Shown piece after piece: positions 33,439 to 44,800 of a stretch of DNA of 64,000 bases. Within the stretch, counting starts at the first letter, position 1. Each line of letters opens with the position of its first letter. The notes under the pieces were generated by a model that saw only the letters and a program-made list of their open reading frames with translations, had not been told where the DNA came from and searched no databases. The DNA is from Atopsyche davidsoni. Its lineage: Eukaryota; Arthropoda; Insecta; Trichoptera; Hydrobiosidae. Both the position numbers and the translations under genes were made by a program. The stretch spans positions 11,036,001 through 11,100,000 of the forward strand of contig JAILWY010000021.1 of NCBI GenBank assembly GCA_022113835.1. The letters run 5' to 3'.

Positions 33439-33489
33439 TATATAGTGTGTGTGTGTGTGTGTATTGTAAAATCGGTTGTCGATCAGTAG

Positions 33490-33621
33490 GAGCCGCACTG
33501 GGCGGAGCTGAAGGACTGCGGCCTGCACACGTGCGCCTGGCGCGAGCAGTGGGACCGCGGGCCGGACGTTGACCGCCACTGCATCCGGAAACACAACCTG
33601 ACCAAGATCCTCGCCACGTAA
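33490..33621 (+). CDS. Eight-exon gene, exon 8 (residues 401-443, stop)
   Basis: The acceptor GATCAGTAG ends at 33489, phase 0. It encodes EPHWAELKDCGLHTCAWREQ, then WDRGPDVDRHCIRKHNLTKI, then LAT and a TAA at 33619-33621. The domain-like spacing of Cys, His and Trp (DCGLHTC...RHCIRKHN) suggests a compact folded tail, possibly metal-binding. It is GC-rich, unlike the adjacent intron. The family is not identified with confidence. Confidence 0.75.
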   Translation, partial: EPHWAELKDCGLHTCAWREQWDRGPDVDRHCIRKHNLTKILAT

Positions 33622-36600
33622 GGGCACGGTCAGCGCGCGGCCGTCCACCGCGGCCGAAGCGTCATCGCAGCCGGGACACTTTGCACGTGGTCGACTAGAT
33701 TTTGTGTCCAGAATCAAGGCTTGACCACACAGTAAGCGAGGGTAGAATTTTTATATTAGGGTAACGTATTTCAAATCACCGATCAATTGAACACATTTTA
33801 TTGGAGTCTTGATGGAATTAATATTCATTTTAGTGTCGTAGTCTAGACTACTTGTAAATAGTAAAATATATCTTGCAAGGAACCCACAGTTTAAGCTTTG
33901 TTGATTTAGACATGTCCCGAAAAAGTATGTAAATTTCTACCCTTTTTCAAAATCATTAAATAATTAATTATTTTTTTGACAACAGTTTTATTTATAATGA
34001 CAATAACACTTTTCTTATATAAGTTTTACAATTCTATTTTAATCGGGTGTAATTATTTACGATGAATGTGGCCATATTTTATTATCAGCATCATCACACC
34101 GTATTATAGCCGATAGACTTACAGCCATGATACACAGAAGACTATAGTTTTTTTTTTATATATATACAGAAGTCACTTCGAAATAATTGGTTTTGTACTA
34201 TTATTATTATATGTAAACATTGAATCCGCAAGTGAGTGCTCGAAAATTAGATTTTTTTTATATTGACTCAATATTTGGTTAATGTTTGAAACTATGACCA
34301 ATTAAAAATATGGTTAACTATTAAAAAAAAAAACCCTAATTGAACTCCAGATGGTGCATTTATCAAAAATGCAAAGGCCAAGAGTGCCTCAACTCTTTAT
34401 CGAGTTGCCGAAAATAATAAATTTAGGTAGTTCAGACAAATATATAAAAAAATAGTAGTCTCAAATGCTTAGGACTTAATAGTATACTTACAAAATGGAT
34501 TAAATAGTAATATTATACGTAATAGATAAATAAGATAAAAAATAGCGTACATTTTCCGTAGATACATATTTTTAGCAACTAAAAAGATATTATCGCTTTA
34601 AAAAAATCATTATATATGATCGTTGAAATGTTATAAATGAAAAGTCTTTCATGTTATTCACAAAATTAATTATTTTACGATCTGTTTTTTTTATTTTTCT
34701 TAATAAAAAATATTTTGTGTTAAATACTGTTTTAAATTAATTTTATGTAGAGGTTTATTATTCAATGTAATATATAATAAAAAAATATATTCACATGTCA
34801 TTATAATATTCGTTTTATTCAAGGTGTATTTTTAATATATAATAATAAAATATTCAAGTATGTCCAAATAGACTAACCCAAATCTTTATTAACACGAAGT
34901 ACTTTATCTTATTTGGAATATGATTTATTTACGAAAATTTAACAGTACTCAACATTTTTGTTAGTAAAACCTGAAAAACAAAAATAGCACACCACAAAAA
35001 TTATTTTGATTTGTTCATTGAATATTTTATGATTAAATAGTTACTTAATGATTTTTTGTCACACAGCAAATAATATATTTAATTATTACTACACGATATT
35101 TTATTTCACTTTCCTTTAAAAGGTAACTATTAAGCAACATTACTTTACGACCTGTGCGACATGTCATGCGAGTGTGCACGCCGCATTGCGCGGTGTAAAC
35201 TCAAGTACTTTATGTCCAACATTACATGCCTTGTCAAAAGTAAAAGTGAACTGAAAATAAATAAATCCAAAATAAATATTTCTTTATGCGTCAAGTGGAA
35301 AGCTGCATTGCTCATGGCAAATATTCTGTAAGTACAAGCCGGCATTCAAAGCATTGGAAATTTTGAGTCGTCAATTTATTTTTGACGCAAACTAAGAAGC
35401 TGCCTTGCTTTCAGTGATAAATTTTTCTTTTTACCCGAATAATAAAATAGTCTATTTTAGTTAAATATCTTGAATTTTCTTCTATATTATAACATGTGAA
35501 AAATATCGTTATATTTGTGACTGACGTTATAGTGTTAACTTTTTATTTTACAATATCGACAATGCTCAATAGAAACAATATGGACAGTGATGATCGCGTG
35601 GTTTTTTTTTAGCATTTTACATTGACAGTGATTAAGTAGACCGATGAGTTAAATTTAATTGCAGGATCACTAATCATTGGCTCAGAACCTGCATAATTAA
35701 TGACTGTCCCAAACGCAAGTTTCTAGCGTTGTCAATCACACAAAGGCATTTCTCCGAACGTTTCTTGTTTAATTATTTGCAATATTTTTCTCTCACAAAG
35801 GAAATACGCTGTTAATTGACAGGTCTTATCTAATGAATCAACAAACAATACAGTCATAAGACGTTTAGACTGTTGGAAATGTGTACTATTGAAAGACCGA
35901 GATACAATATCCATCATCTTTTAATATATACAAAAAGAAATGCTGCAACCTTACTACGCAGCTGTAAGCTATCGAATTGATAAAAAATCAATGGAAAAAA
36001 ATACAAAAGTCATTTTTATTGTGCGAGAGATCCATAAATTATTAAATTCACTAATATTTAATAATTTTTTTTTCTCCTATGTCTTGTAATGTATTTGATA
36101 ATAATTAAAAAAAAATTGATATCAAGCACTTATGTTTCGACAATAAACAGTACCATCTTCAGTGAATGTTACTGTGAACAAAACTTAAAATTCAATAGGT
36201 AAAAATGTGTCGTAAAAAATTTAAACTCTATAAGATACCATTTTGGATAATTTTATTTCGCTACTAGACGCAAGTCCAGTGGTGTCAGAGCATGTGTTTA
36301 AATTAACAAATATACCAATGCCGGTATCTGAAACCGCTATCCATTATCAGTAAGTAATGGTTATAACCACAACATCACAATTTAAAATCTATCAACTACA
36401 TTGTTATTTATTGTCATAGTTATAAACTCGTTCGTCAGACACAAGAAGAAGTATTCAATGGAGTATCGCATCGCCCCAAACATGGAGTACAATAACTCAC
36501 GGGATTACTAACCTGCGACACATGGCCGACTCACCTTTTAAAGCCTCGATTCTTCCGATAACTCCGTCACTGGAGAATTTTTATCACCCCATCAAAAGAC

Positions 36601-37523
36601 TCAACCTTTTCATGCGTGAATTTTGAATTGTTGATAAATTGTTCCGATCGACCTTTGCAGAATACTTGCGAAATATTTTCAGCCATGAGTTAATTTTTTA
36701 ACCAGAGGTTAAAAACACGTCTCCTTTTTTTACAGATGCACAATTATTTAATTCGTCACTTTCCATTGTGTGAAGAAGATGGCGAAAAAATTTGATTTTT
36801 TTTTTAAAAATAGATAAATGTCACAGTCGATGATAGTGATTTATAACTACATATTATTTTTTTTAAACTAAACACTTCATGATCTTTTTCACTATATTTT
36901 CAGCGAGTATGAGAGCCAGATTTTACTTTCAGGAAGATAAACCAATTATATACTTAATATTTAAACGTAAGGGTAAATTTATGTTCATTCGGGCTTTCTA
37001 TGGTGTTCTCATATTTAACAAAATAAATGCCTGAGACAAAGCAACATTGGCTCTCCAAAAAAATTCCATGTTCACTTAATATTGAAGATATTTTAGGCTT
37101 ATATATATATTTTTAATTTAAAACCAATACTAATGTACAATAAATTCTAATCATACAAATATTTTGAAATCATGTTGTAATCTAACCTACAGTAGATTTC
37201 AACCAAAATGTAATTTCTTTAAAATATTACATAAAATTTATGTTTGAATTTTTTTTTTATTAACATGCAGTTGTGAGAAAGTTGAGTGTAATACTAACAG
37301 GTGTCCGCGTGTACAGGTAATGCAGGTAAATGCATACTTGTATAGTAGTTGCTATCCGGAAAGAATCGAGGCCATCTCTACAGAAAGCCGGAGAAAAACG
37401 AAAATAAGCGAACTCCTCAAAATATATTTTTTTACTAAAAGCTTAAAAGATATTAGAACATTGTTTTGACAATTTGAATGATCGTCAATATGGTTTGAAT
37501 CATATCTAAGAGAGTTTATATCA
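33622..37523. other. 3' UTR and intergenic DNA
   Basis: The gene's 3' end is unclear; an ATTAAA lies near 33955. The rest is AT-rich. A hairpin-containing dispersed-repeat scrap (TTTCGACAATAAACAGTACC at about 36133) resembles the 18800 and 19450 repeats. Confidence 0.4.
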
Positions 37524-37585
37524 TGTTTTCTTCTTCAAGTGACTCTCAGAAAAGGTTTGGTAACCATCTCATTGAACATATTTAA
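37524..37585 (+). repeat. Dispersed repeat R, copy 1 (partial)
   Basis: TCTTCTTCAAGTGACTCTCA followed by GAAAAGGTTTGGTAACCATC matches copies at 38181-38280 (minus), 45402-45517 and 59371-59476. It has no coding sense. It is probably the 3' portion of an old retroelement. Confidence 0.7.
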
Positions 37586-37703
37586 ATTTATTTTTTTACA
37601 TTTGATACCAACAAGTACGGAAACTTCTCAGCGCCGATTGGGAGTCGAATTTCCTGGAAAAATTGTATATCTTGTTTGTCTGTTCATGCTTTTCTTAGGG
37701 TAC

Positions 37704-37739
37704 CGATAGGGATTGTACATTACCGTACAATCCCTATCG
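37704..37739. other. Perfect 15-bp inverted repeat
   Basis: CGATAGGGATTGTAC and GTACAATCCCTATCG are separated by six bases (ATTACC), giving a strong potential hairpin. It lies 120 bp after a copy of repeat R. No T-run follows. Confidence 0.8.
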
Positions 37740-38180
37740 TACAAAGCTTTGGCATTCAGATTTGATAATTCTTCTGGAGCCGCCCACCTCATCCAGGTAT
37801 CATTGTTTAACCGTGCAAATTATAAATCGTGCAAATCAAAAAATGGTATTGTAAAGCTATTGTTAAAACGTATCAATATCGTGAAATAGTCCCGGGTGAA
37901 AGCCAATGATACGTTCGACAGAAGGTAAATAACTCAAAGCTGAATTTAAATAAATACAATTGCATTTTTGCCCACCCACCGTCGCGCACAATGTGCGAGA
38001 GAATACCTCGAGTTTATTACAAACGGGCCGCCGAGCACGTGGGCCGAAGGCGAAAGTGATTTCCTCAGGTGCGCTCGCGGCTCAGGTGTAGAGGCCGGGC
38101 TTTATGAGAACATAGACGTCCTGGTATTCAGCCTCTCAAACGTCCGTTTTCTAAATGTTTCTTGATTTTATCTAGTTGTC

Positions 38181-38280
38181 GAAGGACCCGGGGATCCACT
38201 ATACTAAAGAAACCACCAACACTCTGGTGAGATGGTCGCAAACCTCCCTGAGAAGAGGCACCCGAAGAAGAAGATCCAGT
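38181..38280 (-). repeat. Dispersed repeat R, copy 2
   Basis: On the minus strand it reads CTTCTTCGGGTGCCTCTTCT, then GGTTTGCGACCATCTCACCA, and ends GGATCCCCGGGTCC. The conserved blocks TTTGCGACCATCTCA and GGGTCC are shared with the other copies. It follows a short unrecognised GC-rich frame at 37968-38165. Confidence 0.75.
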
Positions 38281-41200
38281 TAATATTTAGCTTTTTATGT
38301 AATTGATTTTCACTTACGACAATATATATTGTATATATAATATATATACATGTACTCGCATAAAACGATAATTTTTTTGCATAGTTACAGTTGCACGGTT
38401 GCGATTGCCATACATATGTGAATTCGAATTCCACTCGTGTTACAGCAGGCAGTTTAACGTATAAATCAATTTTCGAATGAAATTTTGTTTATACAATACA
38501 CCTGTATGAGTTAAAAAATGGGGATTTATGGAATATTAAATAATATTCAATGTCTGTTTAAGTCTATTGTACTAAAAGATTAGTTGCGTTGATATAGAGG
38601 ACTTGTTTTTTTAGGAGTTGTGTGTGTGGGTAATATATTTCAGGTAGTAACCATACGTCGCTGCCCCTTGACACTACTTGACCTGAAAGAGCATGGGATG
38701 ATCTATGATCTATGTACTCTTGGTATTTTTATGGAAAACATAAAAGCAACAGTAAAGTAATCAATAATAGTATGCTTTATTACACGAGACAGCGACGATA
38801 TTGTTTATAGGGTAGGCGGAGGTATAATGAAACACTGCCTTTATTTTCTTGAATATAATTTTAATAGTACAAATAAATTATTTTATTATTTAATAATTTC
38901 ATCAGTGCAGACTTCAAATAGTATTTCACATAGTGAATATGCGTTTGTTTATGATTTTAAAAAAGCTTTACTTGGATATATTTTTTTTCAATATTTCAAT
39001 AACTCAGCAGCCTTTTTTCTCTAATTTACATTTAAAAGTACGATCATTTTGTAATTAACATTTTATTATTGATATATAACCATATATAAACACTTATCTT
39101 TCTCTCAGTCTCTTCATTTTACGTATTCCATAATACCTGCACCTACTCTTAACATTGCAAAAAATATCTGTTTTTATAGCAATCAACATTTATCAACATC
39201 AAGACAAAAGATTTACTATAGAATTAATCAAATTTTATATGAATGAAGATGAAGAATAATACATCTATACGCTGGAGGGTATGCGTCTAGTGTATGGCGG
39301 AAACAGATGTGGTGTCGGATAGAACCATAACAGAGAAAGCTTGCGGTTTTCAGTGCTTTGTTAGCCACAAAATTCTCCAACTCCGTCGAGGTGGATGTCC
39401 TCAGCATCACACTAATGTTCCACGGGAGGTTTACTGTTATGTCATGGAAATCATTATAATACAATCAATCAAAGATTATACGCTATGGAAATATCGCTTT
39501 GACGCCCTTCTCTACTAATAATGTTATTATTTAAAAAAAAAAAATTACCGTGTAAATTGTGAATTAGAAATCACAAAAAAAAAGAATCAAAAATTATGCA
39601 TACAAAATTTGTTTAGCTTAATATACATTTGATCACTTATTACGACTAAACTATCAATGTAATCCACAAAAAAATGCTCAACTTGTCCACAATCCACATT
39701 TAAAAAAGAAGTATTAATAGTTTTTGCCTTTTAAGTGCTTCTGCAGTCCCTGAAGTACAAGAGCGCTCATGAATAAAATTGATTGTAATCTTCTATTGCC
39801 AATGAATTATTAAAATTTGTCAATTTTTTTTTCAATAATATTTGTAAGAACTAGCCAGTAAAAATCTCAGTAAGGTCCACCACAGTTCTTTAATGCTCTA
39901 AATTTTAAGGTACGTACGACCAATGAGCGAGAGTTTACTATGAATTTCTGGTAAAACCTTTGAGTCTACAATAAAAAAATATAGAATACAGTTCAGTTAT
40001 TCAATATTCAGTATATATTGATAAAACTGAAAAAAAATAAGAAAGAGAGAAACCTTAGACAGCAAACAAGAAGTTTGGCAATATTGTTGCGTAGAATAAA
40101 TTATACCAATAAAGACGTAGTTTAATAAAACAAGAATCAAAACAGCTTATGTGTGTCCTATGTGTGTCTAAAGTATCCCCACGTAGTAATTTTCCGAATA
40201 CGTGATGATCAAGGTATGTGCCATGTTAATTGTAAGTATAAATAACATAACAACTGGATAAACGGGAAATTCTAAATATGTTGAAGTACTTTTAATGAAT
40301 CCTGAAAATCAAGTTGAAAAGTCAACATTTTCATGCGAAGGCAGAAAGACGACTTACACTACCTACTTTCTTATGTTGATTTGTGTAATTGTACAAGACA
40401 GGTACTCATCAGGTCACCTTACGGAAGGCAATGCGCGTGTAAAATAATGAATTATTCGTTACTAAATAGATGGTAATTTTATCAAAAATACTACTAAGAA
40501 AAATATAAAAATGAAAAGCAAAATATTCAATTTAAAAATTAACATGCTTTGACTTTTGGCCTTTATGTCAAAAAAATATATATATACACGGCTTCTTTTA
40601 TACACGATGTATTTTTAACTCTCTCTCGTGAAGTTTATTCCCTAATGTGAGAAATCTTTTAAAATCAATGTATAGGGATTTTTTTAACAAACTCAGCTTA
40701 ATAATATTTTAAGAATTTGCAGTAATTTCATTTAGAATATAAATAATAAAATAACATCATCAGTGTGTTTGATAAATGTATTTCCGAGAAATCATATTTT
40801 ATTTCAGTGCTACGGCATGCACTTGATTATTTTCAGGCTTCAATGCAATTATTCTTTCGGTTTACTTTGGCGTAAACTTCATTCATCCTGTATACATAAA
40901 ACACTCAAATATATGCTATAAGAAAAAAAGATTCTCATGTAGCTTAACTTTTCTGCAAATCAGTTAACGCAGCTGATGGCAGTGTTGTGATGTAAATGAT
41001 AATCAATATTAAACGAAATGTTGCGCAACGTGAAATTGGTTTTTCTCCAGAGATAAAATAACACTCGGGAATAACATCAGCGTGTCACTGTGCGAGTGTT
41101 AATTTAAATTTAAAAACAAAATGTTGTGATTGGCAGTCAAAGTCATTGGTCAGAAAAGCCAAATACATACCAAATATTGATTAATTTATTTCCTTATGCA

Positions 41201-41681
41201 TGAATCGATGTAGCGCATCAATAATTGAGTTCTTACAAAGCAGTTAATAAAAAATAATAATGAATAGCTTAAGTAAAAGTAATTACTAATATTCGCATAA
41301 TACGTTACTTAGAAGATGATCTAAGAAGTACTTAAGCATAACAGTAATTTGTTTTAATTATTAGTTACGTATTCAGTAATAATTTAATTAGTTTATGAGC
41401 CTATAAAAAATTGATCAAAAGTAGATCTACAAGTTATGAAATCTCAAATATTGGATAAATCTGTTTTAATTAATAATATATATATTTTTAATATTGTAAA
41501 TAAAATACTTTTTGTGATTTTTTCACACATTAAATCATTAAATTTGATCCCAGCTGCCCATGATAATCGCTCATTCATAACAGAGATACAAAGATTATGG
41601 TTTATCATTAATCACATATTGATTAAGAAAACACCCAAGAAAATTCGGTTACCAAAACCTGAATTATTTATATTTTTTTAG
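38281..41681. other. Intergenic AT-rich DNA, nothing firm recognised
   Basis: Slight GC patches at 38650-38720 and 39290-39440 show no exon structure. No transposon termini were identified. Confidence 0.4.
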
Positions 41682-41821
41682 GAATATATTACGGCGCTCG
41701 AAGAGATGCGCCGCTACTGGTTTTCTGAATCAATACGTTTAACTTTCTCGAGGCGCTCTGTCGCGGCGAGAGTATTCATATTATTTACTCAAACGTTCGA
41801 AGACCCGAAGCGTACCTCGGG
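41682..41821 (+). CDS. Candidate orphan exon, 46 open codons
   Basis: A strong acceptor (TTATATTTTTTTAG ending 41681) and a consensus donor (GTAAGT at 41822) enclose 140 bases. Only one frame is open: EYITALEEMRRYWFSESIRL, then TFSRRSVAARVFILFTQTFE, then DPKRTS. GC and CpG are well above the flanks, as for the verified exons here. No partner exon was found within the window on either side and the family is not recognised. It may be an exon of an undetected gene with large introns, or a fragment of an unrecognised element. Confidence 0.38.
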
Positions 41822-41938
41822 GTAAGTACCTCGACTTGCGCACTTGTAGCATGTCGTAAGTTAAGTTAGGATCGTATTTACACTTAAACAAGAGACCACC
41901 AACAAGCTCCCCAACTTATTCTACGTTTGAGACATTAA

Positions 41939-41991
41939 ACTGTTAACCGAGCGGGACGTATAAATACGTCCAACGTAAACAATATCGGGTA
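41939..41991 (+). repeat. Terminal fragment of the TTAACCGAGCGGGACG family
   Basis: About 52 bp (GTTAACCGAGCGGGACGTAT to AACAATATCGGGTA) are identical to the left end of the copy at 42252. It follows TTAAAC at 41935. The remainder of the element is missing or diverged between here and 42247. Confidence 0.8.
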
Positions 41992-42251
41992 TTTTTTTAT
42001 CAATGAACTTGCTTAATAACCCTTTATAGAGCATAAGCTAAAAACGGTTACATATGTAACATGTAGGGTAATACTGCGGTCATACAAATCACCATGTGAA
42101 TTCACTAACCATTTTGTAAACAATACTTTCAATTACATCTACTGGAAATTTTTAAAACTTATAAAGCAATGGTTACAAACGTGCACTCTGCCCATTCCCG
42201 AACTACGCGTTTTAATCATAAAAATATCCATTTTGTGAAAGTGACCCTTAA

Positions 42252-42544
42252 GTTAACCGAGCGGGACGTATAAATACGTCCAACGTAAACAATATCGGGT
42301 ACGGGTAGGACGTATGAATACGTCCTTGAAATATGCGTAGATGAATCTCTTTTATCATAGAAAGGGAATTTATTTTGGAAACAATATATATCCACAAAAA
42401 GAGCTAGATTTTGAATGAAGTTGTTTATTTTGAGTGAAAGCAATCTGGATACGGACAAAATAGAGTCGGTCGACACGTCCTAGTGAAAGAGCACGCGCCC
42501 GTTGTATGTTGCGTAGTTAAAAAGGGAATTCTCCGGTTAACAGG
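42252..42544. mobile_element. piggyBac-like MITE (TTAACCGAGCGGGACG family), copy 1
   Basis: It begins after TTAA (42248-42251) with GTTAACCGAGCGGGACGTAT and ends CTCCGGTTAACAGG before TTAA (42545-42548). The ends are inverted versions of GTTAACCGG. Internally it repeats GACGTAT(A/G)AATACGTCC, a small palindrome. Homology with the copy at 55038 continues past this end to about 42848 (TTTAATATCGTTCAACGATT). The MITE therefore sits inside, or is one end of, a larger 0.6-kb unit. There is no transposase gene. Confidence 0.75.
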
Positions 42545-42848
42545 TTAAATAAGAAGTTACAATCGGTTAATATTTAATATTTGTAAATTTTACTAACTTT
42601 TATCAAATTATTAAAAATATTGTTTAAAATCAAATTTACCAATATTCCATGTAAGCTTCAATTGTAAAATCGCTCGTACATAAAACTCTGATTGCAGTTG
42701 TTCGATGTTATTAAAAAAAAAAAAAAACTTATAAAACTACACATATATTTTTAAAATATTTGCTTTAAAAAAACACAATTTGATCTTATGTTAAGTTATG
42801 GCGTGTTAATTATTTATTTAATATCGTTCAACGATTACTATGCAAAAG

Positions 42849-44474
42849 ATAAACCGATAAGTGCGTAATTATGTATGTTTATTAATTTTTCAAATAACAG
42901 TTGTGTTAAAATACTCTAATAATTAAACTCACCTAATCTTTATATTTCCAGTAGTTATATTATTAAAAAAATATGTAAAAAGGTTAGGTCGAGTTAAACT
43001 TCTAGCCTTCTGTAAGAGTTTAGTATCAGTTTTTAAGTTACCAGAGGTCGGTTTATCACAAGCGATCTGATACTCGTAGACTAAATTACAGAGTAGGATG
43101 AATCCGCACTTTAATGAAGCCGTCACTGAAGAAATCCGTGTAATTATAAATCCTCCTCGCATACTAACCCCGTCATCAAAATCTAAGAGAGGTTAATAAC
43201 ATAATTGTGGAGAGTTCAAAATGAAATCATTGAAAAAATGTTGTGTTGCGTAAGCGTGCGTATACGAAATGATATAAATTATTGTCCGGAGACTGATGAG
43301 CGCTCGGGAGAATTAACTCGTAGGTCCAGTCGTAAATCAAATATCTACCAACTGACCACACCGATTGCCGAGGTATGATAGAAGACACTTAACGATGATA
43401 AATAAAAAAAATTGTTAATAAAAACCAAGTACTTTAAACTCTGTTTAAAATATAGTAAAATTGAAATGACAGAATACAAAATGTATGGAAATATTTCAAC
43501 GAGAGAGATATCAAAAACGAAACCTGAATATTCATAACTGTTACAATGACGAAGTCGCGTAACCATAAAAAAAACCAGTAAAGCCAAGGTTAAGTGTTTT
43601 TTATTTAAATTATAAGAAAATATTAGTCTATCGAGACTACAGAGACTTTATTCTTCTCCCACGGCGCTCATCCATAATGCCATAATGTAAAATTTTAGTC
43701 ATAATTATACGCATTATTTCAGTGTACATTGGCTATTTGAAATATTTGATGACTTGCAAAGAGCTTTTGTATAGAAATAAACGTAGCATTTGAAAATGTA
43801 TTTAGATTGCCAAAGACTCAATTTACACGCCTTTATGTGTGTTTATCGTAACAAATATTATACGCCACAATATTGTTTTGATTAATGTGAAGATCAATAC
43901 AATATATTGACTAATGATCTATTCAAACCACGAATAAGGTTTTATTTGCTAACACTGACTGTTTTTCAAAGAGTTTTTGGATGAGTATTTGGTTTTACTC
44001 ATACATATAACACGAACTCAAATTTATATTTAATATATATTTCGTATGTAAATAAATAATTTTAACAGTAAGTGATGAATGTCTTGTTAGTAAACAAATA
44101 TTTTTTTGACCCAGCGGTTAATTTGATTTCTAAATTTTCTCAAATATTAGTTTCTTTAGTCTATTAAGTACCTTAACAAATTATTGTTGTATCCAATAAT
44201 TCCCACGGTTTGAACTGATTCACCAAGTTAACATAATTTATATTCTTGCAGTAACATATATTTAAGAGATGTGAAAAAATCTCAGAAACATAATAGAGAA
44301 TTATTTTTAATCTACAATAAATATCGTGAAAAATTGTCTTTAAAATGTTAGTGTATACTTATTGTATTGTGTTGTGTTATCTTATGGAAATAGATTCGAA
44401 CCTTCACAGACTATCGATGCCAGGTGTTGTATCTAATTATATTGCCATGATTTTTTTTTTGAAATATTTGTGAA
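42849..44474. other. Intergenic AT-rich DNA, nothing recognised
   Basis: Read on both strands without finding exon, transposon or RNA structure. Confidence 0.4.
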
Positions 44475-44545
44475 AAAACTACAAATACGAATACTCAAAT
44501 GGCTAGAAGATCACAATCATTATAGTTTGTGAGAGCTTTCGCATG
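44475..44545 (+). repeat. Half copy of the fold-back repeat found at 57312-57479
   Basis: AATGGCTAGAAGATCACAAT and TTTGTGAGAGCTTTCGC match one arm of the inverted repeat at 57312-57479. The second arm is absent. Confidence 0.65.
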
Positions 44546-44635
44546 ACCGTTTTTTATTGTGACTACTTTAAAAATATATCTATGTATGGATTAGTCAATC
44601 AGATGCGTATATATTACCCATTACGGGTTTATTAT

Positions 44636-44800
44636 ATTATTACTAATATGATTTAGCACATTAGTTCATATATAGAAGATGATTTAAAGAAACTCTCACA
44701 CAAATATCATCCCAAACAAATCACGATGATATTTTTCTGAGAGTTTCTTTAAATCATCTTCTATATATGAACTAATGTGCCTAATCATATTAGTAATAAT
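44636..44800. repeat. Long inverted repeat with about 75-bp arms
   Basis: Left arm 44636-44711 (ATTATTACTAATATGATTTA to ATATCATC) and right arm about 44725-44800 are near-perfect reverse complements with a loop of about 13 bases. The centre (CAAATCACGATGATATTTTT and GAGAGTTTCTTT) matches the tail of the SINE-like repeat at 24868-25005. The structure may therefore have arisen by inverted duplication of a SINE insertion and its flank. Confidence 0.85.

Larger units (their letters stand above)
29708..33489 (+). other. Intron 7, holding a piggyBac-type MITE, a minisatellite and a pogo-like MITE
   Basis: 3.8 kb. It contains an 11-bp minisatellite (31150-31215), a TTAA-flanked MITE (31543-31759), an (AT)n run (about 33066-33098), a pogo-like MITE (33099-33438) and a (GT)n run (about 33445-33462). 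A region of moderate GC at 32260-32530 is unidentified. An additional phase-0 exon within it cannot be excluded. Confidence 0.55.

Noticed and set aside
37968..38165. 65-codon frame in a GC-richer patch
   Set aside because: The possible donor GTGCGC at about 38070 is weak, no acceptor or family resemblance was found, and it abuts dispersed repeat R.
42216..42476. Related minus-strand frames in the two piggyBac-like MITE copies (also 54936-55271)
   Set aside because: They are similar only because the DNA repeats are similar; there is no transposase motif and the frames are not conserved through the whole element.
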